The notes under the pieces: model-generated
What the model was told of the DNA's origin: nothing
Databases searched by the model: none
The model's input: the letters and a program-made list of their open reading frames with translations, nothing else
Position numbers and translations under genes: made by a program
Origin: Echinarachnius parma
Taxonomy: Eukaryota; Echinodermata; Echinoidea; Clypeasteroida; Echinarachniidae
Assembly: GCA_037951105.1 (NCBI GenBank)
Contig: JBAMJV010003787.1
Location: forward strand, 1 to 64,000
Length of the DNA: 64,000 nt
Direction: 5' to 3'
Part shown: one piece after another, positions 1 to 12,953 of the stretch
How the letters are laid out: every line of letters begins with the position of its first letter
Position numbering within the stretch: the stretch's first letter is position 1

Positions 1-250
1 TATAAGGTTCGCTATTCATTAATAATGAAGAAGGGGCGCTATTGAAAACAATAAGAGTCCTAGGTGGCTAGCGACGCTTTCCTTACATTATGAATAGTGA
101 ACAGAGACCCTGTTCTTATAGATTCTGAATGAGCGACCCTTGATGACCCTTTAGAACTAGCGAACCATTTTGTTTCAAATTATGAATAGCAACAGAAAAA
201 CACTTATGAATAGCGATCCTTATGCGTATATAGCGAGCGGACCCTTAAGA
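1..250. repeat. Palindromic repeat built on a GAATAGCGA-like motif
   Basis: The motif around GAATAGCGA and its complement recurs several times. It appears inverted near 5-20 and direct near 95-110, 180-190 and 205-215. The left end is roughly the reverse complement of the piece near 205-220, which suggests a short foldback element. No coding content is seen. Confidence 0.4.
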
Positions 251-589
251 AGAATGTGGATTTTCCCCCCTTTACATTGATTAACATACAAAATAACAAA
301 TCTCAAAGCCATTCGAATCGGATAGAGGTCTATGATCAAAGGCACAAACACCATAACGTCAAGAAAGAATACCAACAATCCTTCCAAGGCTACTGAAAAA
401 AGAACTTCGTGCAGTTCTTTTCAGGACCATCCACTCCCTCTCGTTCATACATTGTACTACCACATGCCAAATCTACGTAACCATGGAAACCGATAATGAT
501 CATCAAACAATTCTTTACAAATTCAAGATTGGTCTGTATGGGCCGCTTTGATGCAAAATACTGCTGAAAACTGCTGAAATTGTTTGTGT

Positions 590-598
590 AAAATGTGT

Positions 599-644
<46 letters not shown>

Positions 645-645
645 A
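590..645. repeat. (GT)n followed by a long G run
   Basis: A short GT microsatellite is followed directly by about 30 G residues. The proline-rich reading frame on the - strand here is an artefact of this tract. The run length may be unreliable in the assembly. Confidence 0.8.
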
Positions 646-879
646 GTGCCCTCAATCCACCTCCCCGCTACGGTCCTGTGATGATGCATGCATGATAATG
701 ATAATAACAATGGTCAATGATAGTGATGATGATAATTATGGTCCTCTTTTTTCATGAAAAGGCGAACAAAGCATGTTCATGTGTGCTAATAAAGCCTAAT
801 TTATTCACTTCGTAAAATTTGGTAGGATTATGTTCTTGTTCTTCAAGATGTAAACTGATTATGGTGATAAGTATGAAGA

Positions 880-1330
880 ACGGTGGTGATGATGATCGCC
901 ACCACCATCAGCATAAACAACAATATTATTATCATCATCATCCTCATCGTCGTCGTCACCATCATCATCATCCTCCTCATGATCATTACTATATACCACT
1001 ATCTACTATCACTAACCACCAGACAACCACCACCATGCACCACTCCACCACCACCACCGCCACCTCCACCGCCTCAACCACAACCACCGCCATCGCCACA
1101 CCGCCACTACCACTGACCACAACCACCAACACCACCACCAACACAAAGTGACCACCATGATCTATACAACAATCATCGTCGTCCTCGTCATCACCATCAT
1201 CATCATCCTCCTCGTGATCATCATCATTACTAAATGCACCACTATCTATCACCACCACCACTACCGCCACCACCACCGCCGCGCGCCATGCACCACCACC
1301 ACCAGTCCACCACCACCACGACCATGCACC
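880..1330. repeat. CAC/CAT trinucleotide-rich low-complexity tract
   Basis: About 450 bases of imperfect CAC, CAT and ACC triplets are open in several frames on both strands (His/Thr/Pro-rich, Val-rich). The openness comes from the repeat, and no conserved domain or splice structure is seen. I do not call a gene here. Confidence 0.8.
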
Positions 1331-1639
1331 TCGGACATCCCCATAACTGTGAGTGCAAAATCAGTCACCAATTCACCATACGTCAATACCACGACGACCG
1401 TACGATGTGCATGCAGCACGCAATGGACGAGAGGCGAATTGTTTCTTGGTCGATAAAGGATGTAGATTTGGGACGATTCGTTTACGTGCTACTATCTCAA
1501 ATAGCTCAGTTCTGCCTGGATGTCCGAGCGAAACTCGTTTTAGCAACCCAAAGGAACCAGCATATTATCTGAAATTTGGAAACGTCTTGGATTCGCACAG
1601 TTACTTTATGAGCTAGGAATTGATCTTAATCATGTTTAG

Positions 1640-1976
1640 ATGACTTTTTGGTAACTGACAAAGAGCACATTTTCTACAGTGAATCTTTAAATCGACGCTT
1701 GTGCGACGCGACGCGAAGCCAATTCTTGCGGATGTTGACCTGCGACCATCCCTAGCGTAACTGATTCGTGACTGCCGCCGGGGACCAGCGGCGCGGGAGG
1801 AGATTGTGTGCACACCGCAGCTGCAGCTAGCTACCTGCTTGCTGCTTGACTGTGTCACTGTGTCACTGTCAGTGTGTGAACTTGTTTGAACTCAAATTAA
1901 GACGAGTAAATCCTCGGATTGAAGTGTCATACTTTATTGCTGAGTTACTGATTGCAACATTGACACAAGGATTAAG
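1640..1976 (+). promoter_or_regulatory. Candidate promoter and non-coding first exon of the NEK6/7 gene
   Basis: This is the only locally GC- and CpG-rich stretch upstream of the kinase gene. It ends in a good splice donor (AAG|GTGAGA, donor at 1977). The natural acceptors would be those of the leader exons at 12411, 12626 or 12800, giving an intron of more than 10 kb. The transcription start cannot be seen. The call is an inference from base composition, donor and orientation, and the region could belong to another transcript. Confidence 0.35.
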
Positions 1977-3608
1977 GTGAGATTCTGAAAATATAGATAA
2001 TTATAATATAAATTGTCATCATGGTCAAGAACTGAAGAAGTTAAAATAAATATCTGTCAAAACAAAGTTATGATCGAGAAAGAGTGCTCTTAAAAAAAAT
2101 ACTATCAATAAAAACAGAGGGAATCATTAAATTTATGTTTGTTGAAGTATAATAGTCGAAGCATATTACGTAATGTCAGTCTGGACATTTTACACTGCCT
2201 TAAATTAAGCCTAAAAAAAAAAAAACTTGAATGTATTTTTTCATTGAATCTTTGAGACTGGAATTTAGGATAAATTAAATTTAGCATTTCTTTGAAAATG
2301 CCCCTCTATTGTTATAAATGCTCCTCCAGTTAAAGCTGTCATATAAATCAGATATATATTATTTCCTGAAGTTGCTTTCCCAAAAATATGCAATAATTAA
2401 TATACAACTCTTGGCAAAAAGTAATGCTGTAACAGTTTACATGTACATTGTATTGTAAGTGACGTTGATGATTGGATTGTTGAGTGGATTGGAAAACTTT
2501 GATTTATAATTGAAATTGGATCGAAAATCAGACTGTTTTTCCCCTTTTCTGTGTGTGTAGCTGTAGTGATTTTTATTTGAAATAATAAATTTGTTTGTAC
2601 TTTTGTTCTTTCTCTTTGAACAGTCTTTTTAAAATTTTTTTATTAAATGATTCTTCATACTTGTACTTAGATGCGATATTCAGTGTAATTTGTTATGATA
2701 AAATGTTTCATTTTGTATAATTATTTTAAAACAAATTCTAATAAGTATTATAATTTGTAAACATAAAAAATATTGCATTATTGATGAAGAAAATAAAAAC
2801 ATCTATTCAAGTCAAGGCTAATCTGCATTTTGTTTTTAATGCTCAGATGAGGGGATTTTTTTCTTTCTTTCATAAACGTGTCAATCGTGGCATGATCGGA
2901 TTGTGATTGAATGCCGATCCGATGATTGGTTACACCATTAGCAAAAGCAAAATAAAAAAACTATTGGAAAAGGTTTTCGAACTCTGCCAGATAGGTATTC
3001 ATTCACATTGCAGCATTCTGTTTTACATTGATGGGCGACAGGTAGTATTTTGGGGGCATTTCTAGATTTATGTAGATAATGTGGCCCACCGTGTGAGATT
3101 CTGGACCACTACATTAAAATTAGTCAAACCTGTCTTATAGTGGCCACATGTCTATAGCAGCCAACCTGCCTATAGTCACAGTATACATTGCAAAAGTTTT
3201 TGTATGAATTCTTATTCAGAGAGTCAATAATTCATAGATCATAATGAATAACTTTGATATTTTTTCAATTTGTAAATAATTGTTAGAATAGTGTAGTGGT
3301 AACAGCAGCTACACCAGTAACGGATCACCCACCTGATGCATGAACAGGTTTATGATGTTCTAAACTTAAAATTTTCATCATTGGAAGAGGAATTTGCATC
3401 TAAGTTATTATATTTATCATCTTTTTGTGAAAACCTCAGAACAGAATTATATTGATGATTGAACAAAATGTTCAGATTTAAAGGGATAGTTGAGTTTTGG
3501 TTAAGTAAGTACAGTTTGGGTCAAACTGAATTTTAGTAACCAAAACCTGCATTAGTTACATTACAAACTAATAGTTATAACTCCACCATGCTTAAAAGGA
3601 ATAACAAA
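1977..3608. other. Intronic or intergenic AT-rich DNA, mostly featureless
   Basis: No coding exon is seen. A fragment of the TCAAACCTGT palindromic family lies at about 3118-3185, and a TTAA-AGGGATA motif at about 3478-3490 resembles the ends of TTAA-flanked elements elsewhere in the window. Confidence 0.5.
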
Positions 3609-3616
3609 TTACAAAC

Positions 3617-4924
3617 TAAGGCTCAGTCATGTCGGTAATTGTCGGAACCGGGTCCCGATAAACTTTTACCGGTCGGGAACCGGTATCCCGATAAATTTTT
3701 ACCGTCGAAACTCGGACCGGTAAAATCACGCAATCGTGCACGCATCGGCAAAATGCACTGTTTGGGGCTTATATTGCTCTTTTTATATGCAAATAACATA
3801 ATAAATACTGAGGCTTTAATGGATTTACATATCAATCTTTACGGGAAAATAGTTACAGTATCCAGAATTAACTCAGTTTCGCATGAAAAGTTTTTTTTTT
3901 TTCGAAGTAAATTCATCGTTTGTTCACCATTGCCCATCGCAACACGGTTCACAGAAACTTAGCCCGCTAGTCTGGGGGAAACATCACATGTACGATCGCT
4001 TGTGACTGTGAGCCACTGCATGCCCTTAAAAAGTGGCTATAAATTAGCCTTTTCGCAATCAACACCATTTTGATATTCTACTTACATGATTTCGAATGGC
4101 GTTTGACAGCCGAACAGAAAAAAAAAGAGCCCCGAAACAATGAAAACAACTACTCAAAACATCGATAAAAAACGACTACATCGCTCCAATTCGCTCGTAT
4201 ACCCTGTGTGCAAGTTACGGGGTCTCTTTTCTTGCGCAAGATCCATCCGCCGGGGACTTCCCCAATTCCTGGCGGATGGATCTTGCCGATAGAGGGCGGA
4301 CTGGAACATAGTTCCACCGGCCCAGCTTGCACCCGTAACTTGCACACAGGGTATACGAGCGAATGGGAGCGATGTACATGTAGTTGTTTTTTATCGATGT
4401 TTTGAGTAGTTGTTTTCATTGTTTTGGGGCTCATTTTTGTTTCTGTTCGGCTGTCAAACGCCATGAAATCATGTAAGTAGAATATCAAAACATTTTTAAA
4501 TGGTGCAAATGACCAAAAAACGTATTTTGAGCCACTTTTTGAATGCACTGGCTCATCAGCTGGATCATACAAAGATCCATCAGACAACTCCCCTGGAGTA
4601 TCGGACTAACATTGTGTGCACATCCGCCGACAATATCGTTCAAATGACTAGCAATTTTGCGCTTCCTGTTCAATTTCTGACTGTCAAACGAAGTAATGAA
4701 CCAAGAATTTCTCGAAAATAACCACTCTTTAAAGTACATGTAAATGATATCAATTGCCCCGTTTTTATTTGAATTCCGCTACATTATTGTGATAATCTTA
4801 ATTTCTTTTTTAACATTTTATTTTAAAATTTTTTTTTTCAGGGCACTGTTTCCCGATATACCGAACCGGGTCCCGATTGAAACGGTCGGTAACCGGTGTG
4901 ATCGACCGAACCGACTCAGCCTTA
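3617..4924. mobile_element. Foldback DNA transposon, non-autonomous, hAT-like
   Basis: The 1308-bp element is nearly palindromic over its whole length, with its centre near 4270. The ends are TAAGGCTCAGTC and its exact complement GACTCAGCCTTA. It is flanked on both sides by the 8-bp direct repeat TTACAAAC (3609-3616 and 4925-4932). An 8-bp target-site duplication and terminal bases fitting YARNG are typical of the hAT superfamily. Internal matching arms include 4201-4220 with 4333-4352. There is no transposase frame, so it would depend on a transposase encoded elsewhere. Confidence 0.8.
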
Positions 4925-5405
4925 TTACAAACGGCTCAGTAAAAAACCAGTTATCATTCAAAAAGAGCCGTTAAAACTCAAGAGTGTGCTCTCTACAAAC
5001 TCATTGGTTTCAACCATTTAAAATAAAATATTGTGCATGTGGGCAATTCCATGATTAGCCAACCAACCAAATTTAACAGAATTTTATGTTTTTATGTTTT
5101 TTTTTGTTTGGGGCTACCAGATTTAGGTTTCGGGCCATTCGAAGTTGAACAATCTTGTTTTTACTTGCCTGACTGGGCCACAAGGCAAAAAGGTTAATTT
5201 ATAGCATTGATGTACGTACATGCTGATTCCCAAAGTGAAATGCAAACTAAGCTTTGTGATAAATTATGTCACTTTATTTTCATTCTCAAATAAGCCAATA
5301 CACTTCTAGTTTGTAGTCCTGAAAAGCTATGGAATTGCCCAAAACTACATGTACATGTATTCTACTTTTAAAGCTCGGGTTTGTGAAATAAATGAGCATC
5401 TAGCC

Positions 5406-6285
5406 AATGCTCGAAATTAACTTTTTTTGCTGGTGGCCCGGTCGGGCCAGTAAAATTAGTATTTTTCCAAATTTGGTGGCCCGAAACCAAAAACTACTGG
5501 CCCGAAAAAAATAAGGAAAAACAAAAGTAAAATGAATACAATAACCATATGAATAGTTTCAGGCTACTAGGCAATACTTTATATTTTTCATTCCCCTTTG
5601 TTTCATTGTAAGATGAATTAAATAAACATGAATTAGGATGAATGTGTGTGTGTCATGTCTTTTTATTCGTTGTCTTCATCAAAAAGTCACAGCGATTGAC
5701 TACACACGAGTGACAATTTCACTTCCAGTCATACATAGTCAGGGTCTAGGTGACAAAACAAAAATGTTAGAAAAAGAGAAAATTCAATTTGACCTCAAAA
5801 TTCTGTGCAGTGTTGTCTGAACACCTTAGACAAAAGACATATTTTAAAATTGTGATAGTAGTAATATATGAATATTCATGAGCAGCATATATGAATATTC
5901 ATGATGCTCATTAGATATGCAAAATACCCAAAATAACTGAAATTACTAAAAACGATTTTTAATATGAAACTTTTTTTTATAACAACTGGTTAGAAAATGA
6001 GTACTGCTGCTCAAGAATGTATGAATATTCATTAGCAGCAGTGTTATTTGCACAATTAACTTGCAACTTTTTAACTAACCAATATTTTGTATGTGAGAAA
6101 AGGGTATAAGTTGCTGAATGCTACAATTAAAAGCAAGCTCTTGTCATGCCCTAGACAGGACTAAACTACAGGGTATTTTTGCTGGCCCGATCGGGCCACC
6201 AAACTTTGAAATATGAGTTTTTTACTGGCCCGACAGCAATTTTTGGTGGCCCCGGGCCATCGGGCCTATGCTAATTTCGAGCATT
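5406..6285. mobile_element. Inverted-repeat element with GGCCCG-rich arms
   Basis: The left end AATGCTCGAAATTA is the complement of the right end TAATTTCGAGCATT. Both arms carry motifs such as GGCCCGGTCGGGCCAG. The interior is AT-rich and non-coding. Related fragments lie near 11085-11345, 28705-28900, 39970-40200 and 40590-40850, so this is an interspersed family. Confidence 0.65.
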
Positions 6286-6289
6286 GATC

Positions 6290-8680
6290 TAGCTATAAAG
6301 AGAATCTTTAAATCAGGGCCCTGTTGAGAATGTTTAATAATTGAGGAAGGAATTATTTAGGCGAGACATAGTATTGAGAGTCATTGAGTGTTTTGTGGGG
6401 TAGTGGCTAAACTTTTGAACTTCGGTATTGACTATTAAAGATACATGTAGTAGGATACATTTATGATTCATCATGTATAGTGTTAAGTCATGCCAGTAAA
6501 ATCAGATTTTTACATCAACCTATTTGTCACATTCTATTATTGCTGTAATATTTGAATTATTTCCCAAAATGGCAACCTGTCACAAAAATGGGCCTGTGGT
6601 CATTAGTTAAACTCAGTGGTTCTTCATCTTATTTATGAACAATTTGCAGTACTAGTTGTGTTCTTGTATTTTTCATTGATAATGTAGTAAATGTACAATG
6701 AAGAATACATTTTCTTAATATTTCAGTCAATTATAATACAGATCTGGAAACAAGATTCTTTATGTATTTGTTCTAATTTTTTGTTGTGCATGCATTTAGA
6801 ACATTGACATTATTTCTCCTTTGATTAACAAAAGTGGTGAGATAAAACCTAGATAATCAAAAATGGTTTGGACACCTAGGCCCCTTAGAAGATAATTTAA
6901 CCAATAACCAACAATGGTTTTGACCCCCTAAATGGTCAGTTATATACTATGCACTAGCACTAAATTCTATACATGAAACCTTGTACATTGGAGAAAAGCA
7001 TGTCGGGTGAGACTACAGGCATTAGAGATTTCCGCGTTTCCGCGGAATTCCGCGTTTTTTTTTTATGTAAAAAAAAAGAAAAAAAAAAGAAGAAGATTTT
7101 TTTTAATTAAAAAAACAAACAAATTAATTTTATTAAATGTATAGAGACAACATTTAAACGTAAATCGGACCCAATCTTACCTAGTAATTTTGGAAGAACT
7201 ATGAAAAATGGGTCGAGAATACAAAAACGTCAAGGCCTGGACCCCAGCCGCAATGCTCAAGGGTCTAATAAATGGTTATCATGATGTGATCTATCCGATT
7301 ATGCCATGTCTGGTACGTTTCTGGCGCTTTCCGATCATGCAAAAAGATGTAAAACAAAATCGGGGGCGATTCCAAAGGTATCGGGGGCGAATCGCCCGTC
7401 GCCCCCGTGTATTTTTTGGGTTGGGTCGGACCCTCCTCTATGTGATGCAACATTTTCCGGGTAATTTTGTAGTCTAATTTAGGGAATATTGATCAAATAT
7501 TATATAAAACAGAGAGCTCGCAACATTTGGTTTCTACATGGCTATCAAACTTTAAACATACATTGTATGATTATCTCTGAAGTACAAAAAGTGTGTTAGC
7601 GCCCTTCTCTTTCTCAACCGATGATGTGATGCATGTTTTTAATATGTTCCATTGTTGCTTCATACACAGACTGGGATAAGTTAAATGGCTCTGACCTTTT
7701 GGACTGCCACAAGCCAAAAGATGATAATGATACCATGCACATGACATTCAATGTACCTGTACCTACCAGTACAAGCCACAGGGTATAATGTATTACACTT
7801 GACACTGACACTGACAGGCAGTATAGTATACATATTCTGTTCTTTATATTCAAGGCATTAAATTATGAAATGTATTCAGCAAAAAGAAAAGGAATATAAA
7901 ATCATAATATAGGGGATGGATCTTAAAATTAGATCCAACAAAGCTTTTAAATTCTAAAAACCTTTCATGCATTGTTCAAAGATCTATACAATTTACAAAC
8001 ATGTTCATACTTTTCTTTGCCTGCAAAATGTGTATTATTCTTTTGCATTTAATTATTGTTTTTTTTGGCCTGCAGAGGTTGTGAAGTAGAAGAGCTGTGT
8101 ACTTTATTGGGCTGGATTTGACAAGGCATGATGCTATTTTGGGCAGTCAAGAGCCCACGTAAACCAGTTTCCTGTTTTTTCCCCCTGTGTTAATGGCACC
8201 CGGAACTGGGAGTAAAAAAAATAAATTGTAGGCACCCCTGGGAGAATTCATACTCATTTTTCCTCCCTGTCATGTCACACATGTGATGTCTTAATTTAAT
8301 AACCAAGTGCTGACTATGAATATGAAACTTACTTTCAGTATATACATGTATACATTTTGTGAGAACTTTGAGAAAGAGAAGAGAACCAATTCACCTTTTG
8401 TATTTTCAAAATAATCATATTTGGGAGCCTTAGTTAGAGAAGCTCAATTGAGATGTAGCATTTGTATTATCTGAACAATTGGCAAGCATAGAAGGCTCCA
8501 ACCTGTATATTGAGCAAAGATTTGAATGATTGTCCTCCAGGAGCACTCTAGATGATTATGCTGGATATTCTAGTGAGAAAATAACACCGCGACTAAATAT
8601 GGGAGATTCAGCTGCCTGCATAAAGGGCACACAAATTATTAAAAATAATTTAATCCCCTGCCCACTCCGTTTGCCCTTCA
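6290..8680. other. Intron 1 DNA without recognisable genes
   Basis: AT-rich sequence. A short palindrome with CCGCG repeats (about 7025-7060) and a GGGGGCGA-rich repeat fragment (about 7340-7430, related to 31770-32060) are the only structured parts. The frame at 7208-7477 overlaps that repeat and shows no domain. Confidence 0.5.
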
Positions 8681-8689
8681 GCAAGGCAT

Positions 8690-8925
8690 TTAATCCACAT
8701 TGCTGCTCTCTACCCAGGAGTATAAATGGGTACTTGGTCCGGTGTTAATTAGCCTGGGCACTATCATATGGCTGCCATTTGCTAGTATGCTCCCCGGGGA
8801 GTTGAGATGGTGCGGGTTCGACCTGTACCTGATGACCAAGGGTAATAATAAAAGCGCATAGGGACATGCAATTGTGCTTATATGCGCTATATAAAAGTGT
8901 TTCATTATTATTATTATTATAAATG
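8690..8925 (+). mobile_element. SINE copy with (ATT)n tail
   Basis: About 235 bp. It contains the conserved core TATGCTCCCCGGGGAGTTGA, then a GGTTCGA-like box, a GCGCTATATAAA segment and a terminal ATT repeat. Related copies occur at 43379-43598 (+), 44826-45065 (-) and in part at 50303-50380 (+). The GGTTCGA motif recalls a tRNA B box, but no clear A box is seen, so the promoter origin is uncertain. Confidence 0.65.
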
Positions 8926-9033
8926 ATCATTAGAACTCAGTGCCAAACTATTTTTGGACTGCTTATTATTATATGCCAGTACTGGGTAACATGTTTTGAA
9001 GGACAAATGTCAAGTGTTGTGATACATGCATTT

Positions 9034-9214
9034 ACAGTCAAACCTGTGTAGAGTGGCCACCCAAGGGAGACAAGAAATGTGGCCACTGTAGTCAGGTGAC
9101 CTCTATAGGCAAGTTCTATTTCATTGAGTTCCTCTGCAGGGGATCACTCTTGGTGGCCAGTATAGACAGGTTGGCTGCTAATAGACAGGTGGCTACTAAG
9201 ACGGGTTTGACTGT
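9034..9214. mobile_element. Palindromic MITE, TCAAACCTGT family
   Basis: The ends ACAGTCAAACC and GGTTTGACTGT are inverted, and the interior repeats GGCCAC and CTATAG motifs on both arms. A second full copy is at 32253-32430. Fragments lie near 3118-3185, 11920-12070, 55825-55895 and 56105-56205. No open reading frame. Confidence 0.7.
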
Positions 9215-10152
9215 ACTATGTATTTGGATCTTTCTTTCTTTTGAAAACCCACCAATGAAAGGTAGATCACTTCAGTCATAATGTTTTGAAATATATTGTA
9301 GTTCAAGCAAAATCAACTTCTTAAAGCTAAAAGCTTCTCTGCCTTCTCCCTGTATTAAAACAGATCCTAGTACAATGTAATAACTGCACCTTATCTTCTT
9401 GCGTACAATTGTATTTGTTCAATTATCTGTGGTACGGTACAAATGAACTACGAGTTCTAACAAAGAGATAACAAACAATTAATTCTATTTTTAGGTCTGA
9501 CTGACTAATACTAGGAGAATCCTGTATTGGTGGTCAGGTTGGTTGACAATAAAATTGTTTATTTCTCTTTCACGATGTTTGCATTTCATTACACAAACAA
9601 TACTGTATACCGGGCATGCAAACACAAAGTAACACATGTGTGTACACATGTGACAGCCACTGTACTGTTCTTTTGTTTTTACGCAATGAGTTGTGAAATT
9701 AAATATAATATAATATTGGGTCTTCAAAATACATGTTGTTCACCAAATTGCACAGAGATAATCTGTCACTAGTGATCGTGTTTACTTTTGTGTTGGGGAC
9801 TCTGCCGATTTGTTTTTTTCTTCATTTATTAAAGCAATGTGTTTAATATAATACCCCCATTATACATTGCGCAAGGGGCATTATGGTTAAATGGGGAAAA
9901 ACGTTTTCGTAGTTCTGAGCAAACAAATACCACAAGAGGAAATACCATGTCACCCCAAAATGAGGTTATCTATTTTAGATCAGCTAATTCTAGTTTGTAC
10001 ATGTATAATTGGTCATATTGACATAGAAATGTTTAGGCTGTAGTTTATATACTATTAGTTTGTAATGCTATTGTGCAGATTTTGGTTAATAAAGCTCAGC
10101 CTTACCAAACCTGTTCCCTTTGAGATTATGAAATTCCCATAGACTTTGTACA

Positions 10153-11069
10153 TACTGTATAAGCCAATATTTTCGCGTACAGATATTTTCGCGAATGAGA
10201 GGGTAACAGACATTTTCGCGAGTTGTTGATTTCGCGTTCGGCACTATGTGGGTTTGCCACGGGACTGAAAATCAGTACATGTCAAAAATGCAGCGCCTTT
10301 ATGCTAACAAAACTGCTACTAAAATATAGTAAATTTGTAAATCAATATTTGTACCAGTATTTCTAATATTATTCTAACGGAAATATGACTACGCACTGTT
10401 CAGATTTACCTCGGTTATGGAATTTCTGTCAAAAATAGGACTTAGAAGACCTCGGTAGCTGACGCGATCGTTTCTTCTCCATACTTCGGCGAATCTAGCA
10501 GCTATAGCGCCGCTATTTTCGGCTATTTCTTGCCAGCTAGCGTCATATGTTTACATCTTAGCGATTATCATTGTGTTCGTGCAACAAAGCGATGACTCCG
10601 ATACAGTTTCATTTTCTAATAGGATATACATAGTTGAACTTCACATGCAAGCGAAGCAGCGAACTACATGTGTACAGTACATGTAGAAATGCACTGGTAC
10701 CTACGCAATCAATACAACTCGTATGCCCTCGTATGACGGCGGCGCATGTTTTTTCTTTGTTTTTGCGCCCATTTTTTCTTGTTTATTGATTCCAAATTCC
10801 ATGCAATCACGTAAGTAGACAATTTTAGATCTAGTTCAGGTTATATCTAGATAAAAATAGCTTCAGTATGCTTGTGTCCTTGCGTTAGCTACCATACCAC
10901 TACTCGATGTCTGCCGGGGGCCTGGCCGTCCAAGTGCATGTGAATGCCTGCTGACAAGATGGTATGAATGACTGACAATATTTTTGCGCGTTGTTAATTT
11001 CGCGACTGTATATCGATACGCGAAATTCGCGAAAATAAAACCCTCGCGAAATTAACAGCTTATACAGTA
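10153..11069. mobile_element. TA-flanked inverted-repeat element with TTTTCGCG arms
   Basis: The ends are exact inverted repeats, TACTGTATAAG and CTTATACAGTA. Just inside, both arms carry several TTTCGCG motifs. If the outer TA is the target duplication, the element is CTGTATAAG...CTTATACAG, as in TA-inserting transposons. There is no transposase frame in the roughly 0.9 kb. Confidence 0.65.
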
Positions 11070-12410
11070 GCTCACTAGGTTGATAAGTTCCTGAAGGCAA
11101 GGCCCGTTCGGGCAAGTCAAATCATAACTTTTCAAATTCTACTTGCCTGAACAGAAAGTTTACTTGCACGCTTATTTCTAGTCTCTGCAAAAGATTCAAA
11201 CCTAAGGAATCACATTATTCTCTAATAGTTGACCAATAATTTAGTTACCTGATTGGGCAACCTAACTAGGGCATTTATGATATTTTACTTGCCCGACACC
11301 AAATTTTACTTGCCCCGGGCAATAGGGCAAGTGCTAGTGCTGGACTTTATATTAAAGTTAATTTACTGTAACTGTAACGGTATATTGTAAATGAAGAAAC
11401 GCATGTTTGCTATGGACAATAACAGATATAAACAGAGTCACAGTGACCTCTGTCAAAACAGAGACCTATATTAATTCCGAAAGTGCTCTCTCCTTTCACA
11501 CACAGTGCATGGAACTCCATTCATACAGTGTATTGCACTTACCCTCCCTATAATTCAAATCCAGGTACCATTACATAGGCTTGAATGCCCTACATTGTAT
11601 TTGCATACAGATATACAGTGTACATGTATGCATGCAGCCATTGTGGGGCCGATTGGCTGGTATCTATGGAGACGACAAGCATTTCATTAGAATCTGAATC
11701 TCCCACTGAAAAAACAGCTGCATGCTTACAAGTGTGTTTACGTTTTTCACCAGTGTGTATTGAGCTACTGTACATGAATATAAAACGCCTTGTGTCCTAC
11801 TTGTACCATAAAAGCTATACACCTTTGAAATTGAATGATATTTTGCAACATAGTTTATCCTTTGTTTTAGGTCCTGTGTACAATTTACAATGAATACTGA
11901 ATGAAGTCTTACGCAGCCAAACCGGTGTTTAGTGACCACATATTTAGTAAATTTGGACTGATATCAATGTACATGCAATACATGTAGTATCAACCTTTCT
12001 ATAGAGGTCACCCCCCTAAAGTGGTATTTTTTTCTTTCCCTCTTACTAGTGTGGTCTCTATAGTCCAAAGACAGATTTGATACATGTATATTTTGTCAAA
12101 TTATATTTATTTATTGTACTTAAACATCTTTTTCAAAGATATATATTTAAAATTTGCACACTAGAGTAGAAGATGACAGATTTGTATGATTCTTTCAGTT
12201 TCGTGTGTTTTTGTTTTAATAAATGAATGAATGTTCATATAGGGACTTCTTTTGAATTACTGACACTGTACTTGCATAAAAAAAAACCTGATACATGTAG
12301 TCTTCATGACGGAATATCATGTTTCAGTTGTAGTGAGTATTCTTAGTTATCTATGTATTTGGAGATCAAAAATATACAATAGAAAACATTCCCTTTTCTT
12401 ACTTTAACAG

Positions 12411-12560
12411 GTTGGGTTACTTTTGTAAGAAATATCATCTACAAGATCCAGTTGTCACCAAGCTCTACTCTGTTCCACCGACAACATCTATGAAGTGGTG
12501 ATACAATCGGTGAACTTGTATTAATCTACACTGTTGTAGAAAATTGCTCATTATGATAAA
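12411..12560 (+). pseudogene. First copy of the tandem start-codon exon (no start codon)
   Basis: It follows an acceptor TTTAACAG. It shares with the real first coding exon the blocks AGTTGTCACCAA and ATGAAGTGGTGATACA and a stretch homologous to the start codon. Where the real exon has ATATGGCTGATTATGAT, this copy has AATTGCTCATTATGAT, so the ATG is absent. It may act as an alternative 5' leader exon. Confidence 0.55.
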
Positions 12561-12625
12561 TCTAGTATTCAAGTTGTTACCTAATGTAGTTCTAAGTTAT
12601 CCCCTTCTTTTGATGTTATGTGCAG

Positions 12626-12745
12626 GATGCAAAGAAAGCCTCCTCCATTGCACTTCTTCATCCATGAAGTGGTGATACCAATCATTAACTTGTATTGATC
12701 TACACTGTCGTCAAAATATTGCTAATTATGATAAATTTACTCTTC
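12626..12745 (+). pseudogene. Second copy of the tandem start-codon exon (no start codon)
   Basis: It follows the acceptor ATGTGCAG. It shares ATGAAGTGGTGATAC and a start-region homologue reading ATATTGCTAATTATGAT, one base away from carrying an ATG at the homologous place. Spacing from its neighbours is about 175-215 bp. It is probably a leader-exon variant or dead. Confidence 0.55.
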
Positions 12746-12799
12746 AAACATGATATCCAATATTTAGAGAAATCATCTTCTTTTCTTTCTCACCTGCAG

Positions 12800-12953
12800 G
12801 TTGCTTTCATCAAAGAAACATCTAGAGAATTTAGTTGTCACCAACCTCTACAACCATTCCACAACACCCATGAAGTGGTGATACAAATTATCAGTCCTGT
12901 ACTCACGTAGATGTAAACAAATATGGCTGATTATGATTATGATCAACCCAGCG
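12800..12953 (+). CDS. NEK6/7 exon 1 (coding part 12923-12953)
   Basis: Acceptor CACCTGCAG precedes 12800, and donor GTAAGT starts at 12954. The 5' leader is 12800-12922. The start ATG at 12923 has an in-frame TAA at 12914-12916, so no longer N-terminus is possible in this exon. It encodes [10 protein letters not shown] and ends in phase 1. The short acidic N-terminus is what is left of the variable NEK6/7 N-terminal extension. Confidence 0.85.

Noticed and set aside
819-1572. Several overlapping open frames rich in His, Thr, Pro or Val
   Set aside because: They arise from a CAC/CAT triplet repeat and are open in several frames on both strands. No domain, no splice structure.
4150-4739. Frames up to 145 aa within 4150-4739
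   Set aside because: They lie in the arms of the foldback transposon. The mirrored frames on the two strands are explained by the palindrome.
7208-7477. 89-aa frame with Arg-rich end
   Set aside because: Overlaps an interspersed GGGGGCGA repeat and has no domain or splice context.
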